Shown here piece after piece: positions 34,383 through 42,993 of a stretch of DNA of 64,000 nt. The stretch spans positions 124,001 through 188,000 of the forward strand of contig NZ_JACCJZ010000010.1 of assembly GCF_013425765.1 (NCBI RefSeq), given 5' to 3'. The first letter of the stretch is position 1, and each line of letters starts with the position of its first letter. The notes below the pieces were generated by a model. That model saw only the letters and a list, made by a program, of their open reading frames with translations, made no database searches and was not told the DNA's origin. Position numbers and translations under genes: made by a program. This DNA comes from Luteimonas deserti. Lineage in GTDB: Bacteria; Pseudomonadota; Gammaproteobacteria; Xanthomonadales; Xanthomonadaceae.

Positions 34383-34480
34383 GCGCGGCCCCATGTCCCG
34401 CGCCATGCCCGTCGCTCCTGCGCAGACCGCCGCCGGGCCGGGCTTGCCGGCCGCGTCGCGCGATGGTGTCATCGTCCGCG

Positions 34481-35767
34481 ATGCCCAGCTCGGACACCCA
34501 TCGCACCATCGAAGCGCTGTGGCGCGAGGAGATGCCGCGCATCGTCGGCGGCCTCATGCGCGTGGTGCGCGATCTTGATCTGGCCGAGGAACTCGCCCAG
34601 GACGCCCTGGTCGCGGCCCTCGAGACCTGGCCCCGGTCCGGCGTGCCCGACGCACCCGGCGCATGGCTGATGACCACCGCGCGGCGCCGCGGGATCGACC
34701 GGCTCCGGCATAGCCGCATGGCCGACGCCCGCCACGCCGAACTGGCCCGACTGATGGAGCAGGCGCAGCGCGAGGCCGATGCCCGTGCGCAGGACGCCCT
34801 CGACCTGGCGATCGACGACGACGTGCTGCGCCTGGTCTTCGTCGCCTGCCATCCCGTGCTGCCGGACGAGGCGCGGGTGGCCTTGACCCTGCGGCTGGTC
34901 GGCGGGCTGACCACGGCCGAGATCGCCCGGGCTTATCTGGTGCCGGAGGCCACGGTGGCGCAGCGCATCGTCCGTGCCAAGCGCGCCCTGGCCCAGCGCG
35001 GGGTGCCCTTCGAGGTGCCACCGCGCGATGCCCTGCAGTCGCGTCTGCAGGCCGTGCTGCAGGTGCTCTACCTGATCTTCAACGAAGGCTACGCCGCGAG
35101 CAGTGGCGAGACCTGGGCGCGCCACGACCTGTGCACCGAGGCGATGCGCCTGGCCGGGGTGCTCGCCGCGCTGCTGCCGCAGGCCCCGGAGGTCCACGGG
35201 CTGCGTGCACTGATCGCGCTGCAGGCCTCGCGGCTGCCGGCACGCACCGGCGCCGACGGCCAGCCGGTACTGCTGCCCGAGCAGGACCGCGCGCGCTGGG
35301 ACCGCGCGCTGATCGCGGCGGGGCTGGCATCGCTCGACCGTGCACGGGCCGCCCGTGGCCGCGCACCGGCGGGCGCCTACGAGCTGCAGGCCGCGATCGC
35401 CGCCTGCCACGCCACCGCGCCCGCGGCGGCGGACACCGACTGGCCGCGCATCGCCGCGCTGTACACCCGGCTGCTCGCCCGGACCGGCTCGCCGGTGGTG
35501 GCGCTCAACCGCGCGGTCGCCGTGGGCATGGCCGAGGGGCCCGCCGCCGCCCTGCCGCTGGTGGAAACGCTGGCCGGCGACGCGGCGCTGGCGGACTACC
35601 ACCTGCTGCCGGCAGTGCGCGGCGATCTGCTGGCGAAGCTCGGGCGCGACGACGAGGCGGGCCGGGCCTATGCCGGCGCGGCGGATCTGGCGCCCACGGC
35701 ACGCGAGCGCGACTGGCTGCTGGCGCGCGCAGCAGCGTGCCGGGCCGCCCCGTCGTCGCCCGGATGA
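34481..35767 (+). CDS. ECF-type RNA polymerase sigma factor with C-terminal extension (ECF42/DUF6596 type)
   Basis: About 428 residues. Sigma region 2: IEALWREEMPRIVGGLMRVV ... LAEELAQDALVAALETWP; GAWLMTTARRRGIDRLR. Region 4: LTLRLVGGLTTAEIARAYLV PEATVAQRIVRAKRAL. A 220-residue helical C-terminal domain (VLQVLYLIFNEGYAASSGET; SPVVALNRAVAVGMAEGPA) replaces an anti-sigma factor, as in ECF42. Such sigma factors are usually encoded beside small YCII or VOC proteins they co-express, as here. ATG 34481 or 34463 are both possible; no strong ribosome-binding site. Confidence 0.88.
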   Translation: MPSSDTHRTIEALWREEMPRIVGGLMRVVRDLDLAEELAQDALVAALETWPRSGVPDAPGAWLMTTARRRGIDRLRHSRMADARHAELARLMEQAQREADARAQDALDLAIDDDVLRLVFVACHPVLPDEARVALTLRLVGGLTTAEIARAYLVPEATVAQRIVRAKRALAQRGVPFEVPPRDALQSRLQAVLQVLYLIFNEGYAASSGETWARHDLCTEAMRLAGVLAALLPQAPEVHGLRALIALQASRLPARTGADGQPVLLPEQDRARWDRALIAAGLASLDRARAARGRAPAGAYELQAAIAACHATAPAAADTDWPRIAALYTRLLARTGSPVVALNRAVAVGMAEGPAAALPLVETLAGDAALADYHLLPAVRGDLLAKLGRDDEAGRAYAGAADLAPTARERDWLLARAAACRAAPSSPG

Positions 35768-35785
35768 GCCGCGCCTCGGGCGCCG

Positions 35786-36580
35786 TCAGGTGCCGGACGG
35801 CATCAAGAGCAGCAGGCCCGCGCCGAGCGCGATGCGATACAGCGCGAAGCCGGTGAACCGGTGCTGCTTGATGAATCCGAGCAGCCATTTGACGACGATG
35901 AAACCGGTGACCATGGCCGCGACGAAGGCCAGAGCGACGTCGCCCCAGGCCTCCTCGCCGAGGCCCTGGTCCAGCCACAGTTCGAGAAAGGCGTAGGCGC
36001 TGGCCGCGAACATGGTCGGAATGCCGACCAGGAACACGAATTCGGTGGCCGCCGAGCGCTTGCTCAGACCCGCGAGCATCGCGATGAAGATCGCCGCGGC
36101 CGAGCGCGAGGTGCCGGGAAACACGCCGGCGACCACCTGGGCCACGCCGACCAGCAGGGCCACCGTCCAGGTCACCTCGGCGACGCCCGTGCGGCGCTCG
36201 GACAGCCGTTCGGCCACGATCATCCAGATGCCGCCGATGATCAGCGCCCAGGCGACCGGGCTGACGGTTTCCGGCAGCTCCCAGCCGGCCATGCGCACCG
36301 GCAGGCCGAGCAGGGCGGTCGTCAGGAACGCCGCGGCGATCTTCATCGCGTAGTCGCGGTTCTCGCGCTGGCGCAGCCCGGTGGTCAGGCCCCAGATGCG
36401 CTGGCGGAACACCAGGGTGATCGCGACGATCGCACCGGCCTGGATCACGATGTTGAAGAAGTCCGAGCGCGCTCCCAGCCAGTGCTGGGCGATCAGCAGA
36501 TGTCCCGTACTCGACACGGGCAGGAACTCGGTCAGCCCTTCGATGATGCCGAGCAGCAGGGCGGAAATCGGATCGGACAC
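35786..36580 (-). CDS. uppP: Undecaprenyl-diphosphatase UppP (BacA)
   Basis: 264 residues, eight helices. IIEGLTEFLPVSSTGHLLIA and GVFPGTSRSAAAIFIAMLAG are the two conserved active-site segments. Recycles undecaprenyl pyrophosphate for cell-wall synthesis; confers bacitracin resistance when amplified. Convergent to the sigma factor gene 19 bp away. Confidence 0.95.
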   Translation of the reverse strand: MSDPISALLLGIIEGLTEFLPVSSTGHLLIAQHWLGARSDFFNIVIQAGAIVAITLVFRQRIWGLTTGLRQRENRDYAMKIAAAFLTTALLGLPVRMAGWELPETVSPVAWALIIGGIWMIVAERLSERRTGVAEVTWTVALLVGVAQVVAGVFPGTSRSAAAIFIAMLAGLSKRSAATEFVFLVGIPTMFAASAYAFLELWLDQGLGEEAWGDVALAFVAAMVTGFIVVKWLLGFIKQHRFTGFALYRIALGAGLLLLMPSGT

Positions 36581-37220
36581 GAGACCTCGGAAGCGGCGGC
36601 GCGGCGGGCAAGGATACGTGGCCGCTGCGGCGCGACCAAACCCGCGCCGCCCGAGCGCACCTGCCGCCGTGCGGAAAACCGCGCCGCCGCGACCGGGTCC
36701 GGGTGGGTCCGGACCGGCGAAGACCGGCGGCCGCGCGACGGGTCACGGCCGGTCGCAGGGCCGGCGGACGACGCGATCCGTGCCATCCGTCTCGCGGGTA
36801 GGCCCGACCGCCTCGGCGACACCAGACCGGCAGGTCGCTTCGACTGCAGCGGGCTGATCGACCATGTGCTTCGCGACCTGCGTGATCGCCTGCGCCGGCC
36901 GTGCCGCCGGCAGTGGCGCCCCCGCCGTGTTCCGGTGGCCGTGGAAGCTGGGGGCGGGGCGGCCGGAGTGCCGCCAGGGTCGGGCTGCGCCCCGATGTTT
37001 TTTTTCCCGGGGGAGGGCGCAACGCGCGTAGACCGGGGGGCAGACGCTGGATCGGGGACCAAGCCCCGTGTGTCGCAGGCCGGCGCCGGGGCCTGCCGCG
37101 GCAGGGACAGGCCCGATGCGCGGTTGCCCGGTGCACGAGGCCCGCCTTTTTGCTCCTTGCCCGGCCGTGCCTTCTGGCGCGGCCCACTGCTCGGCCTGCC
37201 GGAAGGTCCGCGCCGGCGGC
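36581..37220. other. 640-bp stretch with no supportable protein gene
   Basis: No ORF with a credible start or product on either strand. Contains an intrinsic-terminator-like structure on the + strand (36980-37005) that no annotated gene explains, and a GGGGGAGGG run. Candidate location of a small RNA. Confidence 0.5.
36980..37005 (+). terminator. Orphan intrinsic terminator-like structure
   Basis: TCGGG (36980-36984), loop CTGCGC, CCCGA (36991-36995), then TG and eight T residues (36998-37005). The orientation fits a + strand transcript, but no + strand gene lies within 1.2 kb upstream: uppP and the next gene are both on the minus strand. T8 is very rare in this GC-rich window. Confidence 0.5.
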
Positions 37221-37859
37221 TCAGTCGCGCGAGGCGGTCTGCTTGAGTTCGCGGTATCGGGTCAGCGCGGCCTGCAGGTCGCCGTCGAGCGCCGCCTGGT
37301 CGCCGAGCTGCTGGTCGAGCACGGCGAGCTGGCGCAGCAGGTCGGCGCGCTGGCTCTGGATGCGGTCGCGCAGCGCCTTGCCCACCGGCTGGGCGTGGAG
37401 TTCCAGTTCGCCGGCCTGCCGCAGCTGGGACAGCAGGCTCGTGCGCAGGTTGGCCACGCCCATACGCGAGGTCTTGATCGCTTCCTCGACCAGCACGATG
37501 CGTTCACCGTAGGCGCGGCGCAGGTCGGTCTCGGTGGCGTAGGACTCGACCATCGCCAGCTCGCGGCGGCGGGCGGCCGCCTCGGCCTCGGCCGCGAGAC
37601 GGGTCTCGCGCTGCACGGCTTCGGCGGCGCTGCGCTCGGCCGCGGTCGGCGCGCGCGCGAGTTCGGCCGTGGTCAGGCCGCTGCGCGTGCTGATCTCGGT
37701 GCGCGGGGCGTTGACCGCGGATCCGGGCAGGGCGTCGCCGCAGACCCGGCGGCCGCCTTCGTCCCAGCAGTAGACCTTGCGGTCGGGCGCATTCTGCGCC
37801 GCCGCGGCGGTGGCCATGACGAGCAGCGTGGCTGCGGCCAGTCGTGCGTGGAATGTCAT
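37221..37859 (-). CDS. Periplasmic DUF4124-like coiled-coil protein
   Basis: 212 residues. Signal peptide MTFHARLAAATLLVMATAAA-AQ. A short N-terminal DUF4124-like domain (DRKVYCWDEGGRRVCGDALP, two Cys) precedes about 140 residues of Ala/Glu/Arg-rich coiled coil (TELARAP... TETDLRRAYGERIVLVEEAI). Function unknown; possibly cell-envelope associated. 46 bp behind pyrE on the same strand. Confidence 0.75.
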   Translation of the reverse strand: MTFHARLAAATLLVMATAAAAQNAPDRKVYCWDEGGRRVCGDALPGSAVNAPRTEISTRSGLTTAELARAPTAAERSAAEAVQRETRLAAEAEAAARRRELAMVESYATETDLRRAYGERIVLVEEAIKTSRMGVANLRTSLLSQLRQAGELELHAQPVGKALRDRIQSQRADLLRQLAVLDQQLGDQAALDGDLQAALTRYRELKQTASRD

Positions 37860-37904
37860 CTCGTCCGTCCCCCTGAGCGGCCGAAGTGGCGCGACCCGGC
37901 GGGG

Positions 37905-38564
37905 TCAGCCTGTGGATGCACTGCCATGACGCTCACGGTAGGCGAGCAGGCGGTCGCGTTCTGCTGCAAGTGTCGCGTTTTCGCCGGCGAACGCAAGCAG
38001 GTCCGACAGCCCGGCGATCGCGATCACCGGCACGCCCTGCGCGCGTGCGACGCGCTGGGCCGCGGAGGCCGGGTCGGCGTCGTCGAGACGTTCCTGGCGG
38101 TCGAGCGCGATCACGATGCCGGCCACGTGGCCGCCGGCGTCGGCGATCAGGCCGAGTGCCTCTCGGATCGCGGTACCGGCGGTGATCACATCGTCCACGA
38201 CCAGTACCCGGCGGCCGGCCAGCGGCGCGCCGATCAGCGTGCCGCCTTCGCCGTGGGCCTTGGCCTCCTTGCGGTTGAACGCCACCGGCAGGTCGCGGCC
38301 ACGCCGTGCGTATTCGCAGGCCAGCGCCGTCGCCAGCGGAATGCCCTTGTAGGCCGGGCCGAAGAGCAGGTCGAAGCCGAGTCCGGCCGCATCGATGGCG
38401 TCGGCGTAACAGGCGGCCAGCGACGCGATCGCCGCGCCGGTGTCGAAGCGTCCGGCGTTGAAGAAATAGGGGCTGATCCGGCCCGATTTCAGGGTGAATT
38501 CGCCAAAACGCAGCGCCTCGGCATCGAGGGCGAGCTGCAGGAACCGGGTGCGGTGGTCGCTCAT
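37905..38564 (-). CDS. pyrE: Orotate phosphoribosyltransferase
   Basis: 219 residues from ATG 38564. PRPP-binding motif RRVLVVDDVITAGTAIREAL, catalytic loop NRKEAKAHGEGG and N-terminal FTLKSGRISPYFFNAGRFD. Forms OMP in pyrimidine synthesis. Overlaps the GNAT gene stop by 4 bp. Confidence 0.96.
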   Translation of the reverse strand: MSDHRTRFLQLALDAEALRFGEFTLKSGRISPYFFNAGRFDTGAAIASLAACYADAIDAAGLGFDLLFGPAYKGIPLATALACEYARRGRDLPVAFNRKEAKAHGEGGTLIGAPLAGRRVLVVDDVITAGTAIREALGLIADAGGHVAGIVIALDRQERLDDADPASAAQRVARAQGVPVIAIAGLSDLLAFAGENATLAAERDRLLAYRERHGSASTG

Positions 38565-39070
38565 GGCGGGCATTGTCCCATGCCCAGCGCGCGCAGCAGC
38601 AGACGCTGCGGGCCGCCCGCACCTCCGGGGAGGATCTCGCCGTTGTCCACGAAGCCCGTGCCACGGTACAGCCGCCAGGCCACGTGATTGCGCATGTGCA
38701 CGTTGAGCGCGAGCAGGCGTCGTGCCGGGTGGCGCCGGGCGAGGTCCGCGCAGCAGGCCGTGATCACCGCGCGTGCGAGTCCGCGGCCCTGCCACGCCGC
38801 ATCGAGTACGAGCCCGCGCAGGGTCAGCGTGCGGGGGTCGAGCGCGTGCCGGGTGACCGCCGTGGCCAGATGATCGACCCGGTAGAAGCCGATCACCGCG
38901 CCTGCGTGGACGACGACCATCGCGTCGGCGTCGGGCGCGGCGCAGGCCAGTTCGACATTGAGCGCCACGTCACCCACCCACGCGGCCTGGCCGGGCGCGA
39001 GCGTGATCCGCCGCGCAGCGTCGGCCTGGCCTGCGGTGGCGGGCATCACACGGAGCCGGGTCGGCGACAT
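38561..39070 (-). CDS. GNAT-family N-acetyltransferase
   Basis: 169 residues. Motif A LVLDAAWQGRGLARAVITAC (R/Q-x-x-G-x-G/A type) and C-terminal NVHMRNHVAWRLYRGTGFVD. Acetylates an unknown substrate. Translationally coupled to pyrE. Confidence 0.85.
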   Translation of the reverse strand: MSPTRLRVMPATAGQADAARRITLAPGQAAWVGDVALNVELACAAPDADAMVVVHAGAVIGFYRVDHLATAVTRHALDPRTLTLRGLVLDAAWQGRGLARAVITACCADLARRHPARRLLALNVHMRNHVAWRLYRGTGFVDNGEILPGGAGGPQRLLLRALGMGQCPP

Positions 39071-39153
39071 CCATCCAGACTAGCCTGACGCCCGGCGAAG
39101 CAGGCAGGTGAATCCGGTAGGCTGGGCGCCGGTTTATGTCCCCCCGGGCCTGC

Positions 39154-39972
39154 ATGAGAATCGTCAGCTTCAACGCCAACGGCGTGCGCTCCGCCGCGAA
39201 AAAGGGCTTCTTCGACTGGTTCGTCGCCCAGGACGCCGACGTGCTGTGCATGCAGGAGACCAAGGCGCAGGAGCACCAGCTGCTCGTCGAAGGCGGGCTG
39301 CACGCCGATTTCCTGCCGGCCGGCTACAAGGCCTGGTTCCGCGACGCGACGACCAAGAAGGGCTACAGCGGCGTGGCGATCTATGCGAAGCGCGAGCCCG
39401 ACGAGATCCGCACGTCGCTCGGCTGGGCGCCGTTCGACGACGAGGGCCGCTACATCGAGGCGCGCTTCGGCAACCTCAGCGTGGTGTCGTTCTACATTCC
39501 GTCCGGCTCGTCGGGCGAGCTGCGCCAGGGCTTCAAGTTCGAGGTCATGGCCTGGCTCAAGCCCATCCTCGACGACTGGCTGGCCAGCGGCCGCGACTAC
39601 GTGCTATGCGGCGACTGGAACATCGTGCGTGCGCGCCACGACATCAGGAACTGGACCAGCAACCAGAAGAATTCCGGCTGCACGCCGCCCGAACGCGCCT
39701 GGCTCAACGGCATGATCGCCGACGGTTGCGGTGACGGTCTCGTCGAGCCACCCGCGAGCGGCTGGCTCGACGCGCTGCGCGTGCTGCGCCCCGACGCGCC
39801 CGAATACACCTGGTGGAGCAACCGCGGCGCCGCCCGCGCGAACGACGTGGGCTGGCGGATCGACTACCAGTTCATCACCCCCTCGCTGCGCGACCGGGTG
39901 CTCGCCTGCGCGGTCCATGCCGAGCCGCGCTTCTCCGACCACGCGCCGCTGGTCGTGGATTACCGCGCGTGA
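39154..39972 (+). CDS. xthA: Exodeoxyribonuclease III
   Basis: 272 residues. Start ATG 39154 (MRIVSFNANGVRSAAKKGFF) preferred over ATG 39136, which adds six non-conserved residues. AP endonuclease/3' exonuclease of base-excision repair: DVLCMQETKAQE metal site, YSGVAIYAK, CGDWNIVRARHDI and the closing FSDHAPLVVDY with catalytic Asp-His. Stop overlaps the transporter start. Confidence 0.95.
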   Translation: MRIVSFNANGVRSAAKKGFFDWFVAQDADVLCMQETKAQEHQLLVEGGLHADFLPAGYKAWFRDATTKKGYSGVAIYAKREPDEIRTSLGWAPFDDEGRYIEARFGNLSVVSFYIPSGSSGELRQGFKFEVMAWLKPILDDWLASGRDYVLCGDWNIVRARHDIRNWTSNQKNSGCTPPERAWLNGMIADGCGDGLVEPPASGWLDALRVLRPDAPEYTWWSNRGAARANDVGWRIDYQFITPSLRDRVLACAVHAEPRFSDHAPLVVDYRA

Positions 39973-41369
39973 GCAGCGCCGCGCCGACCGAGCCGCCCAC
40001 CGCGCGCCCGGGCTGGCGCACCGTGCTGGCCAATCTGCGCCAGCGCAAGGTGCTGGCGATGGTGCTGCTGGGCTTCAGCTCGGGCGTGCCGATCTACCTG
40101 GTCGGCAATACGCTCGGCTTCTGGATGCGCGAGAACGGCATCGAGCTGTCGACGATCGGCTTCCTGTCCTGGGTGGGCCTGGCGTATTCGCTGAAGTTCC
40201 TGTGGGCGCCGCTGGTCGACAAGACCGACGCGCCGCTGTTCGGGCGCTGGCTCGGCCGCCGCCGCGGCTGGATGCTGCTGGCCCAGCTCGTGGTGGCGGC
40301 GGCCCTCGTGGGCATGGTGCTGATCCAGCCGCGCGAGGACGTGGTCACGATCGCCGGCATCGGGCTCGACCGGCTGCTGGTCTTCGGCGGCCTGGCGCTC
40401 GCGGTCGCCTTCGCCTCGGCCACCCAGGACATCGTGATCGACGCCTGGCGCATCGAGAGCGCGTCGAGCAACGAGCAGCAGGGCCTGCTGACCTCGAGCT
40501 CGACGCTCGGTTACCGCGGCGCGCTGCTGGTCACCGACGCCCTGATCCTGATCATGGCCGCGCACGTCGGCTGGTCGCTGTCGTACCTGTGGATGGCGGC
40601 GCTGATGGGCGTGGGGATGGTCGCTGTGATGATCGCCCGCGAGCCGGTGGCCAGCGGAGTGACGAGCGGGCTGCCGGCGACGCTGTGGACGCCGCGTGGC
40701 CTGTTCGACGCGATCGTCGGCCCGTTCATCGCGTTCTTCGCCCAGCACGGACGGTTCGCCTTCGTGATGCTGCTGGCGATCTGCCTGTACCGGATGCCGG
40801 ATTTCGTGATGGGGCCGATGGCCAACCCCTTCTACGCCGATCTGGGCATCGACAAGGAAACCGTCGGTGCCGTGCGCGGCTCGGTCGGGCTGATCGCCAC
40901 CATCGTCGGCATCGCCGCCGCCGGCCTGTCGGCCGTGCGTTTCGGCTTCATGCCGACGCTTCTGGCCGGCGCGGTGCTCGGTCCCGGTTCGAACCTGGCG
41001 TTCGCCTACCTCGCGTTGCACGGCTCGGATGCCGGCGTGTTCACCGCGGCGATGGTGATCGACAACTTCTGCAGCGGCTATGCCGGCGTGGCCCTGATCG
41101 GCTACATGTCGAGCCTGACCAGCCTGGGCTACACCGCCACCCAGTACGCGCTGCTCAGCTCGTTCTACGCGCTCGCCGGCAAGGTGCTCAAGGGCTTCTC
41201 CGGCGTCTGGGTGGAACAGCTGGCGGTGGGGCGGACCCTGCTCGAGGGCTATGCGCTGTTCTTCACCGGCACCGCGCTGATCGGCATCCCCGCCATCGTG
41301 CTGTGCATCGTGCTCTGGCGACGCCCGCCGGTGCAGCCGTCGGTGCGTGCCGCGGACGTCGTGGGCTAG
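39969..41369 (+). CDS. ampG: AmpG-like MFS muropeptide permease
   Basis: 466 residues; GTG start 39969 overlapping the xthA stop. Twelve helices with MVLLGFSSGVPIYLVGNTLG, GLAYSLKFLWAPLVDKTDAP, FASATQDIVIDAWRIE and SLTSLGYTATQYALLSSFYA, all characteristic of AmpG. Imports anhydro-muropeptides for recycling. anmK, which handles the anhydro sugar, lies 0.4 kb away, and the two act in one pathway. Confidence 0.9.
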   Translation: MSSAAPTEPPTARPGWRTVLANLRQRKVLAMVLLGFSSGVPIYLVGNTLGFWMRENGIELSTIGFLSWVGLAYSLKFLWAPLVDKTDAPLFGRWLGRRRGWMLLAQLVVAAALVGMVLIQPREDVVTIAGIGLDRLLVFGGLALAVAFASATQDIVIDAWRIESASSNEQQGLLTSSSTLGYRGALLVTDALILIMAAHVGWSLSYLWMAALMGVGMVAVMIAREPVASGVTSGLPATLWTPRGLFDAIVGPFIAFFAQHGRFAFVMLLAICLYRMPDFVMGPMANPFYADLGIDKETVGAVRGSVGLIATIVGIAAAGLSAVRFGFMPTLLAGAVLGPGSNLAFAYLALHGSDAGVFTAAMVIDNFCSGYAGVALIGYMSSLTSLGYTATQYALLSSFYALAGKVLKGFSGVWVEQLAVGRTLLEGYALFFTGTALIGIPAIVLCIVLWRRPPVQPSVRAADVVG

Positions 41370-41491
41370 GCGGGCAAGCCCGGCCCCATCGAATGTGAGC
41401 CGCCCTGCGCGGTGGCCGGCCGTCCATGTGTTTCGTGACCCAGGCCGTGGTCGCAGGCCCCGGATCTGTGTTCTTCTTGTGCGATCCCCCG

Positions 41492-41510
41492 GGCGCGTCT
41501 CCGACGCGCC
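41492..41510 (+). promoter_or_regulatory. Perfect stem-loop in the 5' region of the small gene at 41538
   Basis: GGCGCGTC-TCC-GACGCGCC, an 8-bp perfect stem with a 3-base loop, 13 bp before the GGAG ribosome-binding site of the next gene. No T tract, so an RNA or operator element rather than a terminator. Role unknown. Confidence 0.35.
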
Positions 41511-41537
41511 GATGATCTGCACCGGAGACGCCACGGA

Positions 41538-41822
41538 ATGACCGACCTCACCCTCAAGGATCTCGACGACGCCCTGGTCGAGCGCATCAACACCTTCGCC
41601 GCGGCCCAGGGCTGGGGTCAGGCCCGCACCCTGCGTTTCCTGCTCGAGCAGGGCCTGCGCGCGTGCACCGGCGACGAGCGTTCGAGCTTCGATCCCGAAG
41701 AAGACACGGTGCTGGCTGCTGCGATCTCCGCGCTGGAACAGGTGCCCGACGACACCTTCGCGCTGATCGGCCGTTCCGGTACGGCCGTCGATGCCCGCGC
41801 GCCCGGTGCTCAGGCGGGATAG
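41538..41822 (+). CDS. Small conserved-looking protein, possible ribbon-helix-helix
   Basis: 94 residues with CCGGAGACG ribosome-binding site. Begins [20 protein letters not shown], then [20 protein letters not shown], a pattern resembling RHH antitoxin-type DNA-binding domains (strand-helix-helix), followed by an acidic [20 protein letters not shown]. No partner toxin is adjacent. The 3' end overlaps anmK tail-to-tail by 13 bp. Confidence 0.7.
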   Translation: MTDLTLKDLDDALVERINTFAAAQGWGQARTLRFLLEQGLRACTGDERSSFDPEEDTVLAAAISALEQVPDDTFALIGRSGTAVDARAPGAQAG

Positions 41823-42940
41823 ATACCGCCGAGTATCCGCGGCCCCGCCGCACCGGTCACCAACGGCAGGTTGCCGGGCATCCCGAGCAGCGTGCGCCGT
41901 GCCAGCCAGGCGAAGCCCATCGCTTCCATGTGGTCCGGGTCCAGCCCGTGCGCGGCACTGGACTCGACCTGCGTGCCCGGGAGCGCCGCGGCGAGTGCGC
42001 GCATCAATGCGCCGTTGTGCACGCCGCCGCCGCATGCGATCAACCGGGTCGTCGCCGGTTGCGCGGCGCGCAACGCATCGGTGATCGTCGCCACGCTCAG
42101 CGCCAGCAGCGTGGCCTGGACATCGGCCGGCGCCTCGCCGCCCTGCAGGGCGGCCTCCACCCATGCCAGATGGAACTGGTCGCGCCCGGAGGACTTCGGC
42201 GGCGGCAGCGCGAACCACGGGTCGTCGCGCAGCCGAGCGAGCAACGCGGCATCCACACGGCCGCCCGCGGCCATCGCGCCGTCGCGATCGAAGGCCGCGC
42301 CGGTATGGCGCAGGCACCAGGCATCCATCAGGCCGTTGGCCGGGCCGGTATCGAAGCCGCGGACATCGCCCCCTCCACCCGGCAACAGGGTCAGGTTGGC
42401 GATGCCGCCGAGGTTGAGGACCGCCCGCTGCTCGTGCGCGTCCTGCAACAAGGCCGCGTGGAGCGCCGGCAGCAGCGGCGCGCCGTGCCCGCCGGCAGCC
42501 ACATCGCGGCGGCGGAAGTCGGCCACCGTGGTGATGCCGGTGCGCTCGGCGATCCGCGAGGGATCGCCCAGCTGGAGGGTGAAGCCGTGCCGGCCATCGC
42601 CGCGGCATCCCTGCGGGCGGTGACGCAGGGTCTGGCCGTGCGATCCGATCGCCGCGATGTCGCCGGCGACGAGCCGGGCGTCGGCCAGGGCCCGGTTGGC
42701 GGCGTCGGCGAAGCCCTCGGCGACGCGGGTCTCGAGTTCCCCCAGCGCGTCCAGGCTCAGGTCCGCATCCTGCTGGCCGAGCGCGACCAGCCGGCTGCGC
42801 AGCGCCGCGTCCCAGGGGTAGGTCCGGCCGAACACGAGTTCTGCCCGCGCCCGGGGCCGGGCATCGTCGAAGCGCGCGATGGCCGCGTCGATGCCATCGG
42901 CACTGGTGCCCGAAATCAGGCCGAGAAACAGGTCGGACAT
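41810..42940 (-). CDS. anmK: Anhydro-N-acetylmuramic acid kinase
   Basis: 376 residues. ASKHA-type kinase: [20 protein letters not shown] (phosphate 1), [47 protein letters not shown] and [14 protein letters not shown]. Converts anhMurNAc to MurNAc-6-P in muropeptide recycling, in line with the nearby AmpG. Followed upstream by mepM and tyrS, the usual order in this family. Confidence 0.96.
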   Translation of the reverse strand: MSDLFLGLISGTSADGIDAAIARFDDARPRARAELVFGRTYPWDAALRSRLVALGQQDADLSLDALGELETRVAEGFADAANRALADARLVAGDIAAIGSHGQTLRHRPQGCRGDGRHGFTLQLGDPSRIAERTGITTVADFRRRDVAAGGHGAPLLPALHAALLQDAHEQRAVLNLGGIANLTLLPGGGGDVRGFDTGPANGLMDAWCLRHTGAAFDRDGAMAAGGRVDAALLARLRDDPWFALPPPKSSGRDQFHLAWVEAALQGGEAPADVQATLLALSVATITDALRAAQPATTRLIACGGGVHNGALMRALAAALPGTQVESSAAHGLDPDHMEAMGFAWLARRTLLGMPGNLPLVTGAAGPRILGGIYPA

Positions 42941-42993
42941 GGGTGCGGATCGCCGGAATGGAGAACGCCCGGATCAACCGGGCGTTCGAGGTG

